Source of the DNA: Pelagibius sp.
Lineage (GTDB): Bacteria; Pseudomonadota; Alphaproteobacteria; Kiloniellales; Kiloniellaceae
Direction: 5' to 3'
DNA length: 64,000 nt
Assembly: GCF_028281305.1 (NCBI RefSeq)
Contig: NZ_JANQKD010000096.1
Coordinates: 87,696 to 151,695, forward strand
Numbering within the stretch: the stretch's first letter is position 1; each line of letters starts with the position of its first letter. This document shows, piece by piece, positions 1 to 8,880 of the stretch. The notes beneath the pieces were generated by a model. It saw only the letters and a program-made list of their open reading frames with translations. It ran no database searches and was not told the DNA's origin. The translations under genes were made by a program, and so were the position numbers.

Positions 1-361
1 GATAGTCCTGCAGCTCGGGCCGGTGGGAAGCCATGACGATCATGTCCACCGGGTGCTCCCGGGCGAAGCGCAGGATCTCCTCGTAGATGGTGCCGTGGGC
101 AACCACGTGCTGCACCTCGATATCGCCGGGGATGGCCTCCTGCACGAAGGCATGGAGTTGGCTGTTGGCCTCCTCCAGCGCCTGTTCCTCGAAGTTGGCC
201 GGAAAGAATCCGCTGACGATGCTCATGCCGAAGTCCGGCACGATGGTCATGACGTGAAGACGGCTGTGAAACGCCTTGGCCATCTCCACCGCCGCCGTCA
301 CCGCCTTTTGCTGGGTTTCCCGGTTGCCCAGGTCGACCGGCAGCAGAATATCCTTGAACAT
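1..361 (-). CDS. universal stress protein (UspA family), partial
   Basis: The window edge cuts this gene after about 120 codons. The N-terminus MFKDILLPVDL, the hydrophobic beta-strand pattern and the segment DMIVMASHRPEL match the Usp fold, which binds ATP or AMP in many members; the C-terminal GxxG nucleotide loop lies outside the window. The ATG at 361 has a GGGGGAA ribosome site about 9 bases upstream. It starts 26 bp after the stop of the TRAP permease on the same strand, so it is probably the last gene of that operon. In Halomonas TeaABC a Usp (TeaD) is encoded next to a TRAP transporter and regulates it; a similar role here is an inference. Confidence 0.9.
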   Translation of the reverse strand, partial: MFKDILLPVDLGNRETQQKAVTAAVEMAKAFHSRLHVMTIVPDFGMSIVSGFFPANFEEQALEEANSQLHAFVQEAIPGDIEVQHVVAHGTIYEEILRFAREHPVDMIVMASHRPELQDY

Positions 362-387
362 AACCTTCGATTCCCCCTTGGCGATGA

Positions 388-2985
388 CTAGGCGGTGGCC
401 TCGGCCAACTGTTTGCGCCGGCGCCCCCGCTGCATGACGATGATCAGCGCCAGCAGCAACAGTGCCGGGACGTACATCAGTTGCTTGGGCAGCTGGTCGG
501 CAGGTTCTTCGACAACCACAATGATCTGGCCGAAGTCGAGACCGGTTGCCTGGGCCGGTGAGTCGAACTCTGCATTGTCGACCTCGACGACATCGCCATC
601 GATGAACAAGAAGAGCCCCGCCGAGGTCAGGCGCTCCTCGCCCGTCTCGCCCTCGCCGAGCGGCAGAACGGCGACGAAACTGCGCGGGTTGCCGACCGCG
701 TCCTCACCGTCGACCCGCAGACGCAACTGCTCGCCCGCCTCCATGCGGTCGGCGGCGGCGACGATCTGGTTCGGCGCCACCTCCTGGGTCGGCGGCGAGA
801 CCATGTCCATCCAGAAGCCGGGCCTGAAGAGGGTAAAGGCGATCAGCAGCAGCAGCACCGTCTCGTAAATGCGGTTGCGCGCCAGGAAGAAGCCCTGGGT
901 CGCCGCGGCGAATATCAGCATCGCCGCCGTCGCCACGATAAAGACCAGGATGCCGCCGCCCCAGCCGACATTGATCAGCAGCAGATCGGTGTTGAAGATG
1001 AAGAGGAAGGGCAGCGCCGCCGTGCGGAGGCTGTAGAAGAAGGCGACGAAACCGGTCTTGATGGGATCGCCGCCGGACACCGCCGCCGCCGCGAAGGACG
1101 CGAGGCCGACCGGCGGCGTCACGTCGGCCATGATGCCGAAGTAGAAGACGAAGAGGTGCACGGCGATCAGCGGCACGATGAGGCCGGCGTCCTGGCCCAG
1201 CTGAACGATCACGGGCGCCAGCAGCGAGGACACCACGATGTAATTGGCCGTGGTCGGCAGCCCCATGCCGAGGATCAGGCTGAGCACCGCCGTCAGCAAT
1301 AGGATGAGAACGATGTTCCCGAAGGAGAGGATCTCCACCATCTCCGCCAACACGAGGCCGACGCCGGTCTGCGACACCGCGCCGACGATGATGCCGGCGG
1401 TCGCCGTGGCGATGCCGATGCCGATCATGTTGCGGGCGCCGGTGATCAGACCGTCGATGAGCTCGTTCCAGCCCTGCCTGACCGCCGCCGAAAGATCGCC
1501 GACCTTTCTGAAAGCCGCGAACAGGGGACGCTGGGTCAGCAGGATGAACATCATGAAGGCGGTTGCCCAGAAGGCCGAGAGCGCCGGAGAGAGCCGCTCC
1601 ACCATCAGGCACCAGACCAGCACGATCACCGGCAGAAGGAAGTGCAGGCCCGACTTCACCGTCGGCCCGGTCTTCGGCAGCGACACGACGGGCGCGTTGG
1701 GATCATCCAGTTCCAGCTCCGGATAGGTGGAGCAGAACCGCACGAGGCCGACGTAGACCGCGATCAGGAGGGCCGCAATGACAAAGCCCGCGGCATCGCC
1801 GAAGGCCGGTTTGATCCAACCCAGGCCATAGTAGACCGCGACCGCGACGGCAGCGGTGCCGAAAGCGCCGATCAGGAACCCGGTGATGGCCACCATCCAG
1901 GGCTTCGGCTCCGATGCCCGGGGCAGCCCCTTCATGTCCGCCTTCATCGCCTCCAGGTGCACGATGTAGACCAGCGCGATGTAGGAGATCAGAGCCGGGA
2001 TGAAGGCGTGTTTGACCACCTCGAAGTAGGAAATGCCGACGTACTCGACCATAAGGAAGGCTGCTGCGCCCATCACCGGCGGCATGATCTGGCCGTTCAC
2101 CGAGGAGCCCACCTCGACGGCGCCCGCCTTCTCCGGCGAGAAGCCGACCCGCTTCATCATCGGAATGGTGAAGGTGCCGGTGGTCACCACGTTGGCGATG
2201 GAGGAGCCGGAGATCAGGCCGGTCATGGCCGATGCGACGACCGCCGCCTTCGCAGGCCCGCCGCGGTAGTGGCCCAGCAGCGAGAAGGCGACCTTGATGA
2301 AGTAGTTGCCGGCGCCGGCCTTGTCGAGCAAGGCGCCGAAGAGGACGAAGAGGAAGACAAAGCCGGTGGATACGCCCAGCGCGATGCCGAAGACGCCCTC
2401 CGAAGAGATCCACTGGTGGTAGGCGACCGCGCCGAAGCTGGCGCCTTTCCAGGCCAGGATGCCCGGCATATTCGGGCCGCCGAAGGTGTAGAGCAGGAAG
2501 ATGATGGCAACGATCATCAGCGGCGGCCCCAGAGCCCGCCGCGTCGCCTCCAGCAGGAGCAGGATGCCGAGGCAGAAGACGATGATGTCCACTGTGTTGG
2601 GGTTGTTGGGCCGGGCCGACAGCTCGGTATAGAACAGGAAGTTGTAGGCTGCGGTGAAGGCGCCGATCAGCGCCAACGCCCAATCCTGCATCGGAATGCG
2701 GTCGCGCGGCGAGCGCTTCAGGGCCGGATAGGCAAGAAAGGCCAGAAAGACCGAAAACGCGAGATGGATGGAGCGCGCCTCGGTGTCGTTGAAGACGCCG
2801 ATGCCGATGGCGAAAGGCAGAGGCGATGCGATCCAGACCTGAAAGAGCGACCACAACAGCGCTGCACCGAGAATCACCTTACCGGTCGGCCCGATGGGAT
2901 TGCGCGCTCCAGTATCGGTCGAGGCGACCAGATCCTGAAGTTCTTCATCCGACATAGGCGTGCCGGCTGGTTTTTGATCGCTCAT
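388..2985 (-). CDS. TRAP transporter fused permease (4TM/12TM), TAXI type, with C-terminal DUF3394-like domain
   Basis: This 865-residue protein is a fusion of the small (DctQ) and large (DctM) TRAP permease subunits, the form found with TAXI-family binding proteins. Many hydrophobic segments run from about residue 38 to 700. Glycine-rich DctM motifs such as GLISGSSIANVVTTGTFT (near residue 255) and LGMGLPTTANYIV (near 580) are visible. The last 150 residues form a mostly soluble, acidic region ending in one membrane segment and a basic tail, like the DUF3394 extension of this subfamily. The ATG at 2985 follows a GGGGGA site. It lies downstream of the binding protein gene, separated by a terminator-like hairpin. 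The system should import an organic acid driven by an ion gradient; substrate unknown. Confidence 0.93.
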   Translation of the reverse strand: MSDQKPAGTPMSDEELQDLVASTDTGARNPIGPTGKVILGAALLWSLFQVWIASPLPFAIGIGVFNDTEARSIHLAFSVFLAFLAYPALKRSPRDRIPMQDWALALIGAFTAAYNFLFYTELSARPNNPNTVDIIVFCLGILLLLEATRRALGPPLMIVAIIFLLYTFGGPNMPGILAWKGASFGAVAYHQWISSEGVFGIALGVSTGFVFLFVLFGALLDKAGAGNYFIKVAFSLLGHYRGGPAKAAVVASAMTGLISGSSIANVVTTGTFTIPMMKRVGFSPEKAGAVEVGSSVNGQIMPPVMGAAAFLMVEYVGISYFEVVKHAFIPALISYIALVYIVHLEAMKADMKGLPRASEPKPWMVAITGFLIGAFGTAAVAVAVYYGLGWIKPAFGDAAGFVIAALLIAVYVGLVRFCSTYPELELDDPNAPVVSLPKTGPTVKSGLHFLLPVIVLVWCLMVERLSPALSAFWATAFMMFILLTQRPLFAAFRKVGDLSAAVRQGWNELIDGLITGARNMIGIGIATATAGIIVGAVSQTGVGLVLAEMVEILSFGNIVLILLLTAVLSLILGMGLPTTANYIVVSSLLAPVIVQLGQDAGLIVPLIAVHLFVFYFGIMADVTPPVGLASFAAAAVSGGDPIKTGFVAFFYSLRTAALPFLFIFNTDLLLINVGWGGGILVFIVATAAMLIFAAATQGFFLARNRIYETVLLLLIAFTLFRPGFWMDMVSPPTQEVAPNQIVAAADRMEAGEQLRLRVDGEDAVGNPRSFVAVLPLGEGETGEERLTSAGLFLFIDGDVVEVDNAEFDSPAQATGLDFGQIIVVVEEPADQLPKQLMYVPALLLLALIIVMQRGRRRKQLAEATA

Positions 2986-3045
2986 GCTGTCCCCCTCGTC
3001 ATGTCCCCGACGTCCGGCTTCCCCGCCGGATTATGATTGTTCGGG

Positions 3046-3077
3046 AAAAATTGAGGGCGGAGCCGAGGCCCCGCCCT
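3046..3077 (-). terminator. intrinsic-terminator-like hairpin between TAXI binding protein and TRAP permease
   Basis: Read on the minus strand, a 10-bp stem (3077-3068 with 3063-3054, one G-T pair) closes a 4-base loop and is followed by CAATTTTT. It follows the binding-protein stop codon inside the operon, so it more likely tunes the ratio of binding protein to permease than ends the transcript completely. Confidence 0.7.
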
Positions 3078-3081
3078 GCAT

Positions 3082-3102
3082 CGGCTGGATTACATCCAGC
3101 CG
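3082..3102 (-). other. perfect hairpin across the stop codon of the TAXI binding protein
   Basis: A 9-bp perfect inverted repeat (3082-3090 and 3094-3102) with a 3-base loop overlaps the last codons (Gly-Trp-Met) and the TAA stop (3090-3092) of the binding protein gene. It lies just ahead of the terminator-like hairpin at 3046-3077, so the transcript would end in two consecutive stem-loops. Confidence 0.55.
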
Positions 3103-4070
3103 CGTTCCTTGTAGTACCGCACTGCGCCGTCATGCAGCGGGGCCGAGAGGTTGTTGGTGATCATCTTGCCTTCTTCGAGGTTCGCGAAAGCCGGATGCAA
3201 CCTCTTGAACCGATCGAAGTTGTCGAACACCGCCTTCACCATCTGATACACGGTTTCCTCATCGACATTGGTCGAGGCGACGAAGGTCGCGCCGACGCCG
3301 AAGGTCTGCGTGTCGCTGTCGGTACCCGTGTACATGCCGCCGGGAATCGTCGCCGTTGCGTAGTAGGCGTTCTCGTTCACCAGCTTGTCGATGGCCGCAC
3401 CGGTCACCGGAACCATCACGGCCTCACAGGAGGTGGTGGCTTCCTTGATCGAGCCGTTGGGATGTCCGACCGTGAACACGATGGCATCGATCTTGTTGTC
3501 GCAGAGGGCCTGCGACTGCTCGGCCGACTTCAGCTCGGAAGCGAGTTTGAAGTCGTCCATGGACCAGCCCATCTCCTTCATCACGACTTCCATCGTGCCG
3601 CGCTGACCGGAGCCGGGATTGCCGACGTTCACCCGCTTGCCCTTCAGGTCGTCGAAGGACGTGATGCCGGAGTCGGCGCGCGCAACAACGGTGAAGGGCT
3701 CCGGATGCACGGAGAAAACCGCCCGCAGCTCTTCGTAGGCGCCGTCCGGGAACTGATCCGGCGCGGTGCCGTTATAGGCATGGAACTGCCAGTCGGACTG
3801 TGCCACGCCGAGGTCCAGATCGCCCGAGCGGATGCCGTTGATGTTGGCCACGGAGCCGCCCGTGGTGTGGGTGCACTTGATGCCGTGGTCCTTGGTGCCG
3901 CGGTTCACCAGGCGGCAGATCGAACCGCCGACCTGATAGTAGACGCCGGTCTGTCCGCCGGTGCCGATGGTGACGAATTTCTCCTGCGCCTGCACGGTCG
4001 CGGGGGCCGCCGCCAGAAGGGCAGCCACCGAGACGCCCAGAACGGTAGACTTCAGAGTAAGATGCTTCAT
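3090..4070 (-). CDS. TAXI family TRAP transporter solute-binding protein
   Basis: The 326-residue protein is a periplasmic binding protein of the TAXI (TRAP-associated extracytoplasmic immunogenic) family. A signal peptide occupies residues 1 to about 28 (cleavage near TVQA/Q). It is followed by the family hallmark [12 protein letters not shown], and later by [20 protein letters not shown] and [20 protein letters not shown]. The reading frame stays open upstream, but the ATG at 4070 begins the signal peptide and has a GGGAG site 10 bases upstream. It delivers the substrate to the fused permease at 388-2985. TAXI proteins are known to bind glutamate or related acids in a few cases; the ligand here is unknown. 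Confidence 0.93.
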   Translation of the reverse strand: MKHLTLKSTVLGVSVAALLAAAPATVQAQEKFVTIGTGGQTGVYYQVGGSICRLVNRGTKDHGIKCTHTTGGSVANINGIRSGDLDLGVAQSDWQFHAYNGTAPDQFPDGAYEELRAVFSVHPEPFTVVARADSGITSFDDLKGKRVNVGNPGSGQRGTMEVVMKEMGWSMDDFKLASELKSAEQSQALCDNKIDAIVFTVGHPNGSIKEATTSCEAVMVPVTGAAIDKLVNENAYYATATIPGGMYTGTDSDTQTFGVGATFVASTNVDEETVYQMVKAVFDNFDRFKRLHPAFANLEEGKMITNNLSAPLHDGAVRYYKERGWM

Positions 4071-4486
4071 CAGTTCTTCGCTCCCGACCTTTTCGGTCTG
4101 AGTTGATAGTAGTGCCTGACAGGCCCGCCTCGGCGGACCGGCCGCTCTCCCCCCGATGTGACAATCAGGTGCACGCTCGGAACGAATTCTGAGGAACGAC
4201 GCAGAGCCGCGCGTCCGGGCCTTTTGCGGTCCGGCCGGCTGTCTCCCGGCGGCGTAAGATTTAACGCTGCGCGTCGCAGAATCGCTGTTCCCTGTGCCAT
4301 GGGCCGGTGATTGGCTCACCGTTCTTATGGGCCTATTCAACACAGTTCCGCTGCTCAATGTCCACCCCGTTGTTGTGGGCGTACAATCCGATTTACGAGA
4401 GAACAGATGTAGAATTCAACTTGCGGCGCTCTGTCGCAAGGCGGGCGCTGGCTTCGCTCGGAAATCTGCCCTATCGTCCGCATGTT
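4071..4486. other. intergenic region, divergent upstream region of TAXI operon and DUF2946 gene
   Basis: This stretch holds the upstream regions of two divergent transcription units. A frame open from 4307 on the plus strand runs into the DUF2946 gene, but its first 60 residues look non-coding. I see no convincing operator, RNA gene or repeat. Confidence 0.4.
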
Positions 4487-4954
4487 ATGGCAGGCAGGGC
4501 TGGTAAACTCGGGACGGTTGAGCGCGGGAAACCACAGGTTTTTCGCCGGGTCACCGCCGTTCTGGCCGTTGTTGCCCTCTGCGGGCACGGCCTGGCGATG
4601 CTGGTCACCGGGGCGCTTCTGCCCCACGCGCAGGCCCACGCCTCCGATTCGGCACTGTTCATCGAACTCTGCACGGCCGAGGGCGTGGTCCTGGTTCGGG
4701 TGGAGCAAGGGGTGGAACAGGAGGCAGACCCGGGTGCCGGCGACTCGCCGGACGGGCATGGCGGCCACCCAAACTGGCATGACTGCCCGATCTGCACGGT
4801 CTTCCTGCAGCAGGTGCTGGTGGCGCCGGCAAGCCAGGCCCTGGTGCTGGACGCGCCCGCCGATGCGGCCGTCAATCCGGCCGGCATCCTCCCCTCACCC
4901 CGGCTGACAATCGCCTACGACTGCCAGGCCAGAGCACCGCCGATCAGCGCCTGA
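4487..4954 (+). CDS. DUF2946-like small membrane or exported protein
   Basis: From the chosen ATG the product is 155 residues. A basic N-terminus and one hydrophobic segment (about residues 22-42) suggest membrane anchoring or export. A His-rich stretch GHGGHPNWHDCPICTVFLQQ near residue 100 carries the H-x2-C-P-x-C pattern typical of DUF2946-type proteins, which are often found beside copper genes. The frame is open back to 4307, so the start is uncertain and no strong ribosome site is visible. The PCuAC copper chaperone gene follows 111 bp downstream, which supports a link to metal handling. The function is not established for the family. Confidence 0.65.
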   Translation: MAGRAGKLGTVERGKPQVFRRVTAVLAVVALCGHGLAMLVTGALLPHAQAHASDSALFIELCTAEGVVLVRVEQGVEQEADPGAGDSPDGHGGHPNWHDCPICTVFLQQVLVAPASQALVLDAPADAAVNPAGILPSPRLTIAYDCQARAPPISA

Positions 4955-5065
4955 GCGCAGCTTTCCAGATTCGCAACAGACCTCGTTTTCATTGCCCGGC
5001 CGCACCGCCAGCGCCTGGGCCGCCGGCAGGTCGCCGGCCCAAGTGTTTCAGGAGACACCTGACCC

Positions 5066-5623
5066 ATGACCATGTTCAAGCTTTCCCTCTCGGCGTTTTC
5101 CGTCCCAGCCGCCGTCATCGCCGCGGGCGTGCTCTTCGGCGGCCCCCTGCCCGCCGCGGCGCACGACTTCAAGGTCGGCAGCCTGATGATCGACCACCCC
5201 TGGGCCCGTGCGACACCCGGCCAGGCCAGAAACGGCGCCGCCTATATGACCATTCACAACGGCGGAGCCGCCGGCGATCGCCTCGTCAGCGCAAGCGCCG
5301 AGGTGTCCCAACGCGTCGAACTGCACAACCACATCAACAAGGACGGCGTGATGCAAATGCGCGAAGTGGAGGCCATCGAGGTTCCGGCCTCCGGCATGAC
5401 CGAGCTCAAGCCGGGCAGCTTCCACGTCATGTTCATGGGCCTGAGCGCACCCTTGAAGGAAGGCGACAGCTTCCCTCTGACGCTCACCTTCGAGCAGGCC
5501 GGCGACCTCACCGTGACCGTAAACGTCGAGAGCGTCGGCAGCATGGGCGGCATGGAGAAAATGGACCACGGAACCATGGACCACGGCGATATGCACCATG
5601 GCGAGGGCGCCAAAACCAACTAG
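5066..5623 (+). CDS. copper chaperone PCu(A)C
   Basis: The 185-residue protein has a signal peptide (residues 1 to about 32, ending PAAA) and a PCuAC cupredoxin-like domain. The Cu(I)-binding residues appear in the expected order: His in VELHNH, Met in GVMQM, then His and Met in FHVMFMG. The tail beyond residue 160 is rich in Met, Asp and His (MDHGTMDHGDMHHGEG), a flexible extra metal-binding segment seen in some members. PCuAC proteins deliver copper in the periplasm to heme-copper oxidases, so it may support the cbb3 oxidase encoded at 42074-45519. A GGAGA site lies 10 bases upstream of the ATG. The next gene converges 4 bp away. Confidence 0.93.
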   Translation: MTMFKLSLSAFSVPAAVIAAGVLFGGPLPAAAHDFKVGSLMIDHPWARATPGQARNGAAYMTIHNGGAAGDRLVSASAEVSQRVELHNHINKDGVMQMREVEAIEVPASGMTELKPGSFHVMFMGLSAPLKEGDSFPLTLTFEQAGDLTVTVNVESVGSMGGMEKMDHGTMDHGDMHHGEGAKTN

Positions 5624-5627
5624 CCGC

Positions 5628-6485
5628 TTAGGCCTCTCCCCGCATCAGGCGGCGCGCAGTCGCGGCATCGGCCAAGGGCCGGCCGATGATCCGCGCCGCC
5701 GCCGCGGCGGCGGTCACCAGTTCCGCGTTGTCGGCCGCCAGCGCGCCGGAGGCCAGATAGAGATTGTTCTCGAAGCCGATCCTGGCGTGGCCGCCCAAAG
5801 CGGCGGCTGTCGTCACACAGGCGTTCTCCCTCGGCCCGAACGCGCAGACCGCCCAGGGCAGCGCTGCTGCTTCCGGAGCCGCCTGCCTGGCCGTCATGAA
5901 CGGCAGCAGGTCCGCCGGCTGCGAGCGCTGGCCCGGCGTGTAGCGCCCGAGAACGAAAAGAAGGAAAGCCGGCCCGGGCGGGACTACGCCGGCAGCCTTG
6001 AGAGCGGCAAAGCGGGCCAGATCGGCGGCGTCGTAGAGAATGTACTGCGGCAGGATGCCCGCCTCCGCGAGCCAGGCGAGGAAGGGCCCGGCCTCCGCCT
6101 CGCTTTCTGCATCGGGAACGATCTCGCGCACCGCCAGACTCACCGCCTCCGGCTGAAGGTCACGCACCATCGCCATCTGCTGCGCTGGCGTGTAGATTCC
6201 GACCGCCTCGCTGGTCACCTGGATAACCAGGTCGTCGCCCACCGCATCGCGCACGGCGGCGATCGCCTCGCGGTAGGCGCCCGGGTCCAGACTGTGCCTT
6301 TCTTTGTCGTCGCGGACGTGCAGATGGATCATCGCCGCCCCGGCCTTCAGCGCCGCGGCGGCGGTGTCCGCGATCTCCGCCGGGCGGATCGGAACCGCCG
6401 GATGGTCTTTCCGCGTTTTGCGCGCGCCGTTCGGCGCCACCGTCAGGATCAGCGGCGGCCAGTCGGCAGTCTCGGGCAGGCTCAT
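5628..6485 (-). CDS. beta-keto acid cleavage enzyme (BKACE, DUF849/Kce family)
   Basis: The 285-residue protein matches the 3-keto-5-aminohexanoate cleavage enzyme family. These Zn-dependent TIM-barrel enzymes condense a beta-keto acid with acetyl-CoA to give acetoacetate and a new CoA ester. Visible motifs are TVAPNGARKTRKDHPAVP at the N-terminus, the metal motif HLHVRDD near residue 50, QVTSEAVG, and GHARIGFENNLYL near residue 240. It overlaps the upstream aminotransferase by 4 bp, so the two are translationally coupled. A model in which the aminotransferase makes the beta-keto acid that this enzyme cleaves is reasonable; the exact substrate cannot be read from sequence. Confidence 0.9.
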   Translation of the reverse strand: MSLPETADWPPLILTVAPNGARKTRKDHPAVPIRPAEIADTAAAALKAGAAMIHLHVRDDKERHSLDPGAYREAIAAVRDAVGDDLVIQVTSEAVGIYTPAQQMAMVRDLQPEAVSLAVREIVPDAESEAEAGPFLAWLAEAGILPQYILYDAADLARFAALKAAGVVPPGPAFLLFVLGRYTPGQRSQPADLLPFMTARQAAPEAAALPWAVCAFGPRENACVTTAAALGGHARIGFENNLYLASGALAADNAELVTAAAAAARIIGRPLADAATARRLMRGEA

Positions 6486-7837
6486 GCCGGCCCCGCAGCC
6501 TGCAAGGCCGGCATCTCTTCCAGCGCCGCGTCGATGGCACTGCCCAGCTTGTCGACCAGTTCCTCAAGATGCTCCGGGCCGACAATGAAAGGCGGTGCCA
6601 GGAGTACGTGATCACCGCGCTGCCCATCGGCCGTTCCGCCGCCGGGATAGCAGACAAGTCCCTCCGCCATGGCCCGCTTCTTGATCCGGGCATTCAGCTT
6701 CAACGCCGGGTCGAAGGGCTCCTTCCCGGCACGGTCGGCGACCAGTTCCAGACCGATGAAGAGACCACGGCCGCGGATATCACCCACATGATGGTGGTTT
6801 CCGAAACGGGCCTCAAGCGCCGCGCGCAGGGCCGCGCCCTGGTCGCGCACATTGGCCAGGAGATCTTCCGATTCGATGGTCTGTTGAACCGCCAAAGCGG
6901 CGGCGCAGGCGGTGGCATGGCCGATGTAAGTGAAGCCATGCTCGAAGGCGCCCGAGCCGGCGGCAATGGTGTCGTAGATGCGCTGCGCGGCGAGCACTGC
7001 CCCGATCGGCTGATAACCGCCGCCCAGGCCCTTTGCGCAGGTCAGGATGTCCGGCGCAATGCCGTCCTGCTCGCAGGCATAGAGGCTGCCGGTGCGTCCC
7101 ATGCCGCACATCACCTCGTCGAGGATCAGAAGTACGCCATGACGGTCGCAGATCTCTCGAACGCGTTTGAAGTAGCCGGGCACCGGCGGCACCACGCCTG
7201 CGGTCGCACCCACTACCGGCTCGGCAATGAAGGCCGCCACGGTTTCCGGCCCCAGGCGCTGGATCTCCGTCTCCAGCTCTGCGGCCGTCCGCTCCCCATA
7301 GTCCTCTGCCGTCTCGTCCGGACGCTGGTGGCGGTAGGCGTAGCAGGGCGCGATGTGGCTGGCCGGCATCAGCAGCGGGTCGAAAGCAGCGCGCCGGGCT
7401 GCGTTGCCGCCCACCGCAAGGGCACCCAGGGTGTTGCCGTGATAGCTCTGCCGGCGCGCGATGAAGCGGTGCCGTTCCGGCTGGCCGTTTTCCAGGTGGA
7501 ACTGGCGGGCCAGCTTCAGGGCGGTCTCGTTGGCCTCCGACCCGCCGGAGACGAAGTAGACCCGGCCCAGTCCGTCCGGCGCCCGGGTGATCAGGTGCTC
7601 GGCCAGCGCTTCGGAGGCTTCATTGGTGAAGAAACCGCTGTGCGCGTAGGCGAGGCGGTCGACCTGCGCCTTGATCGCCGCCACCACAGCCGGGTGCCCG
7701 TGCCCCAGGCAGGAAACAGCCGCGCCACCGGAGGCGTCCAGGTATCGGCGGCCCGTCTGGTCGATCAGATAGGGCCCCTCTCCCGAAACAGCCACGGGAT
7801 AGGACGCCTTGGTATGGCGCGGGAAAACGTAGCTCAT
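6482..7837 (-). CDS. class III PLP-dependent aminotransferase
   Basis: The 451-residue enzyme belongs to the class III (omega-amino acid or ornithine type) aminotransferases. Motifs seen are YLDASGGAAVSCLGHGHPAV, the cofactor-binding VSGGSEANETALKLARQ, LILDEVMCGMGRTG, and the Schiff-base lysine K269 in CAKGLGGGYQPIGAVL. The frame is open to 7888, but the ATG at 7837 (MSYVFPRHTK) fits family N-termini better. The gene overlaps the BKACE gene by 4 bp in an operon. The pairing suggests catabolism of a beta- or omega-amino acid through a beta-keto acid, which is an inference. Confidence 0.92.
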   Translation of the reverse strand: MSYVFPRHTKASYPVAVSGEGPYLIDQTGRRYLDASGGAAVSCLGHGHPAVVAAIKAQVDRLAYAHSGFFTNEASEALAEHLITRAPDGLGRVYFVSGGSEANETALKLARQFHLENGQPERHRFIARRQSYHGNTLGALAVGGNAARRAAFDPLLMPASHIAPCYAYRHQRPDETAEDYGERTAAELETEIQRLGPETVAAFIAEPVVGATAGVVPPVPGYFKRVREICDRHGVLLILDEVMCGMGRTGSLYACEQDGIAPDILTCAKGLGGGYQPIGAVLAAQRIYDTIAAGSGAFEHGFTYIGHATACAAALAVQQTIESEDLLANVRDQGAALRAALEARFGNHHHVGDIRGRGLFIGLELVADRAGKEPFDPALKLNARIKKRAMAEGLVCYPGGGTADGQRGDHVLLAPPFIVGPEHLEELVDKLGSAIDAALEEMPALQAAGPA

Positions 7838-8011
7838 GATCCGGAACTCGCATGTGGAGTGAGTCATATGGAGGCTCACAGTTGACACCCCTGATCGATT
7901 GCGGGCAAGCCTCCAAGGGTTGCGCTGGGCGCAAAGCTGCCCGGAACGCCAGTCGCGTGGACCGCGGGGATCTGACAGAGCAGGGCCGTGGAATCGCGTC
8001 CCGCGCGTTGT

Positions 8012-8084
8012 CTCGGCGCGGCCGGCACATTAGGATGCGCGCGCCCGGTGCCTCGGCGCGACCGGAGGATGCGCGCGCCCGATG
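8012..8084. repeat. imperfect direct duplication, 39 and 33 bp, upstream of apt
   Basis: Copy one (8012-8050) and copy two (8052-8084) share CTCGGCGCG-CCGG and AGGATGCGCGCGCCCG, and differ by a 6-base insertion and point changes. They lie in the 345-bp gap between the divergent aminotransferase and apt genes. No function is apparent. Confidence 0.7.
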
Positions 8085-8117
8085 TGTCGGGCAATGGGGG
8101 CAATCGACCCGCACACC

Positions 8118-8143
8118 GGGCCAAGCAGCAGGGCCAGGCAGCA
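8118..8143. repeat. 13-bp tandem duplication in the apt upstream region
   Basis: GGGCCAAGCAGCA is followed directly by GGGCCAGGCAGCA and then a partial third GGGCAAG. It lies about 40 bp before the apt start codon and is one of several short tandem duplications in the window. Confidence 0.65.
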
Positions 8144-8182
8144 GGGCAAGACACACGTCAAAAGGGGGCAGCAGGCAGCACC

Positions 8183-8698
8183 ATGAATCTGAGAGAACAC
8201 ATCCGTCCGATTCCGGACTTTCCGACCCCCGGCATTCTGTTCTACGACATCTCCCCGCTGCTCGCGCATCCGGGCGCTTGGCAGGCCACGGTCGAGCGGC
8301 TTTCGGACATCGTTCGCGAACACAAGCCTGACGTCCTGGCCGGCATCGAATCCCGCGGCTTCCTGGTGGCGGCACCGCTTGCGCTTAAGTTGAATCTGGG
8401 CTTCGTCATGGTCCGAAAGAAGGGCAAGCTGCCCGGTGCGACGATCCCCTACACCTACGACCTTGAGTACGGCAGCGACACCATCGAGATCCAGTCCGAT
8501 GCGGTCGCACGCGGCCAGCGCGTGTTCCTGCTGGACGATCTGCTGGCGACCGGCGGCACCATGAATGCGGCAGCAAAGCTGCTGGGCTCGGCAGGAGCTG
8601 TCGTCACCGGTGCGGCCTGCATCATCGAGCTTACCTTCCTCAAGGGCCGGGAGAACCTGGACATTCCGATCGACACCCTGCTGGCCTATGACAGCTAG
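8183..8698 (+). CDS. apt: adenine phosphoribosyltransferase
   Basis: The 171-residue protein is a type I phosphoribosyltransferase that makes AMP from adenine and PRPP (purine salvage, cytosol). The N-terminus [18 protein letters not shown] is characteristic of APRT. The 5-phosphoribosyl diphosphate loop [13 protein letters not shown] is at residues 114-126, and the basic [13 protein letters not shown] loop is present. The length matches the family. The frame is open far upstream, but the ATG at 8183 gives the canonical N-terminus. It is monocistronic, divergent from the aminotransferase, with a repeat-rich leader. Confidence 0.97.
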   Translation: MNLREHIRPIPDFPTPGILFYDISPLLAHPGAWQATVERLSDIVREHKPDVLAGIESRGFLVAAPLALKLNLGFVMVRKKGKLPGATIPYTYDLEYGSDTIEIQSDAVARGQRVFLLDDLLATGGTMNAAAKLLGSAGAVVTGAACIIELTFLKGRENLDIPIDTLLAYDS

Positions 8699-8880
8699 AA
8701 GACGGGCTCACGCAGGCGCAAACTCTAGGTTGAGTTTTGTCAACGCCTTTAGGATCGCTTAACCACACTAGGGTATCAGTCTAGCCTCGCGCCCTCTCTC
8801 CGGCGCCGGCAGCGCGGGCAGCATCTGCCAGCGCCGCGCCAAGTCCGGTGAGAGCGCCTCGCAGTCGGGTTGATGCCTTC

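Noticed and set aside
1642..3036. Long plus-strand open frame of 464 codons opposite the TRAP permease
   Set aside because: It is antisense to a clear membrane protein gene and has no family features; such frames are common in GC-rich DNA.
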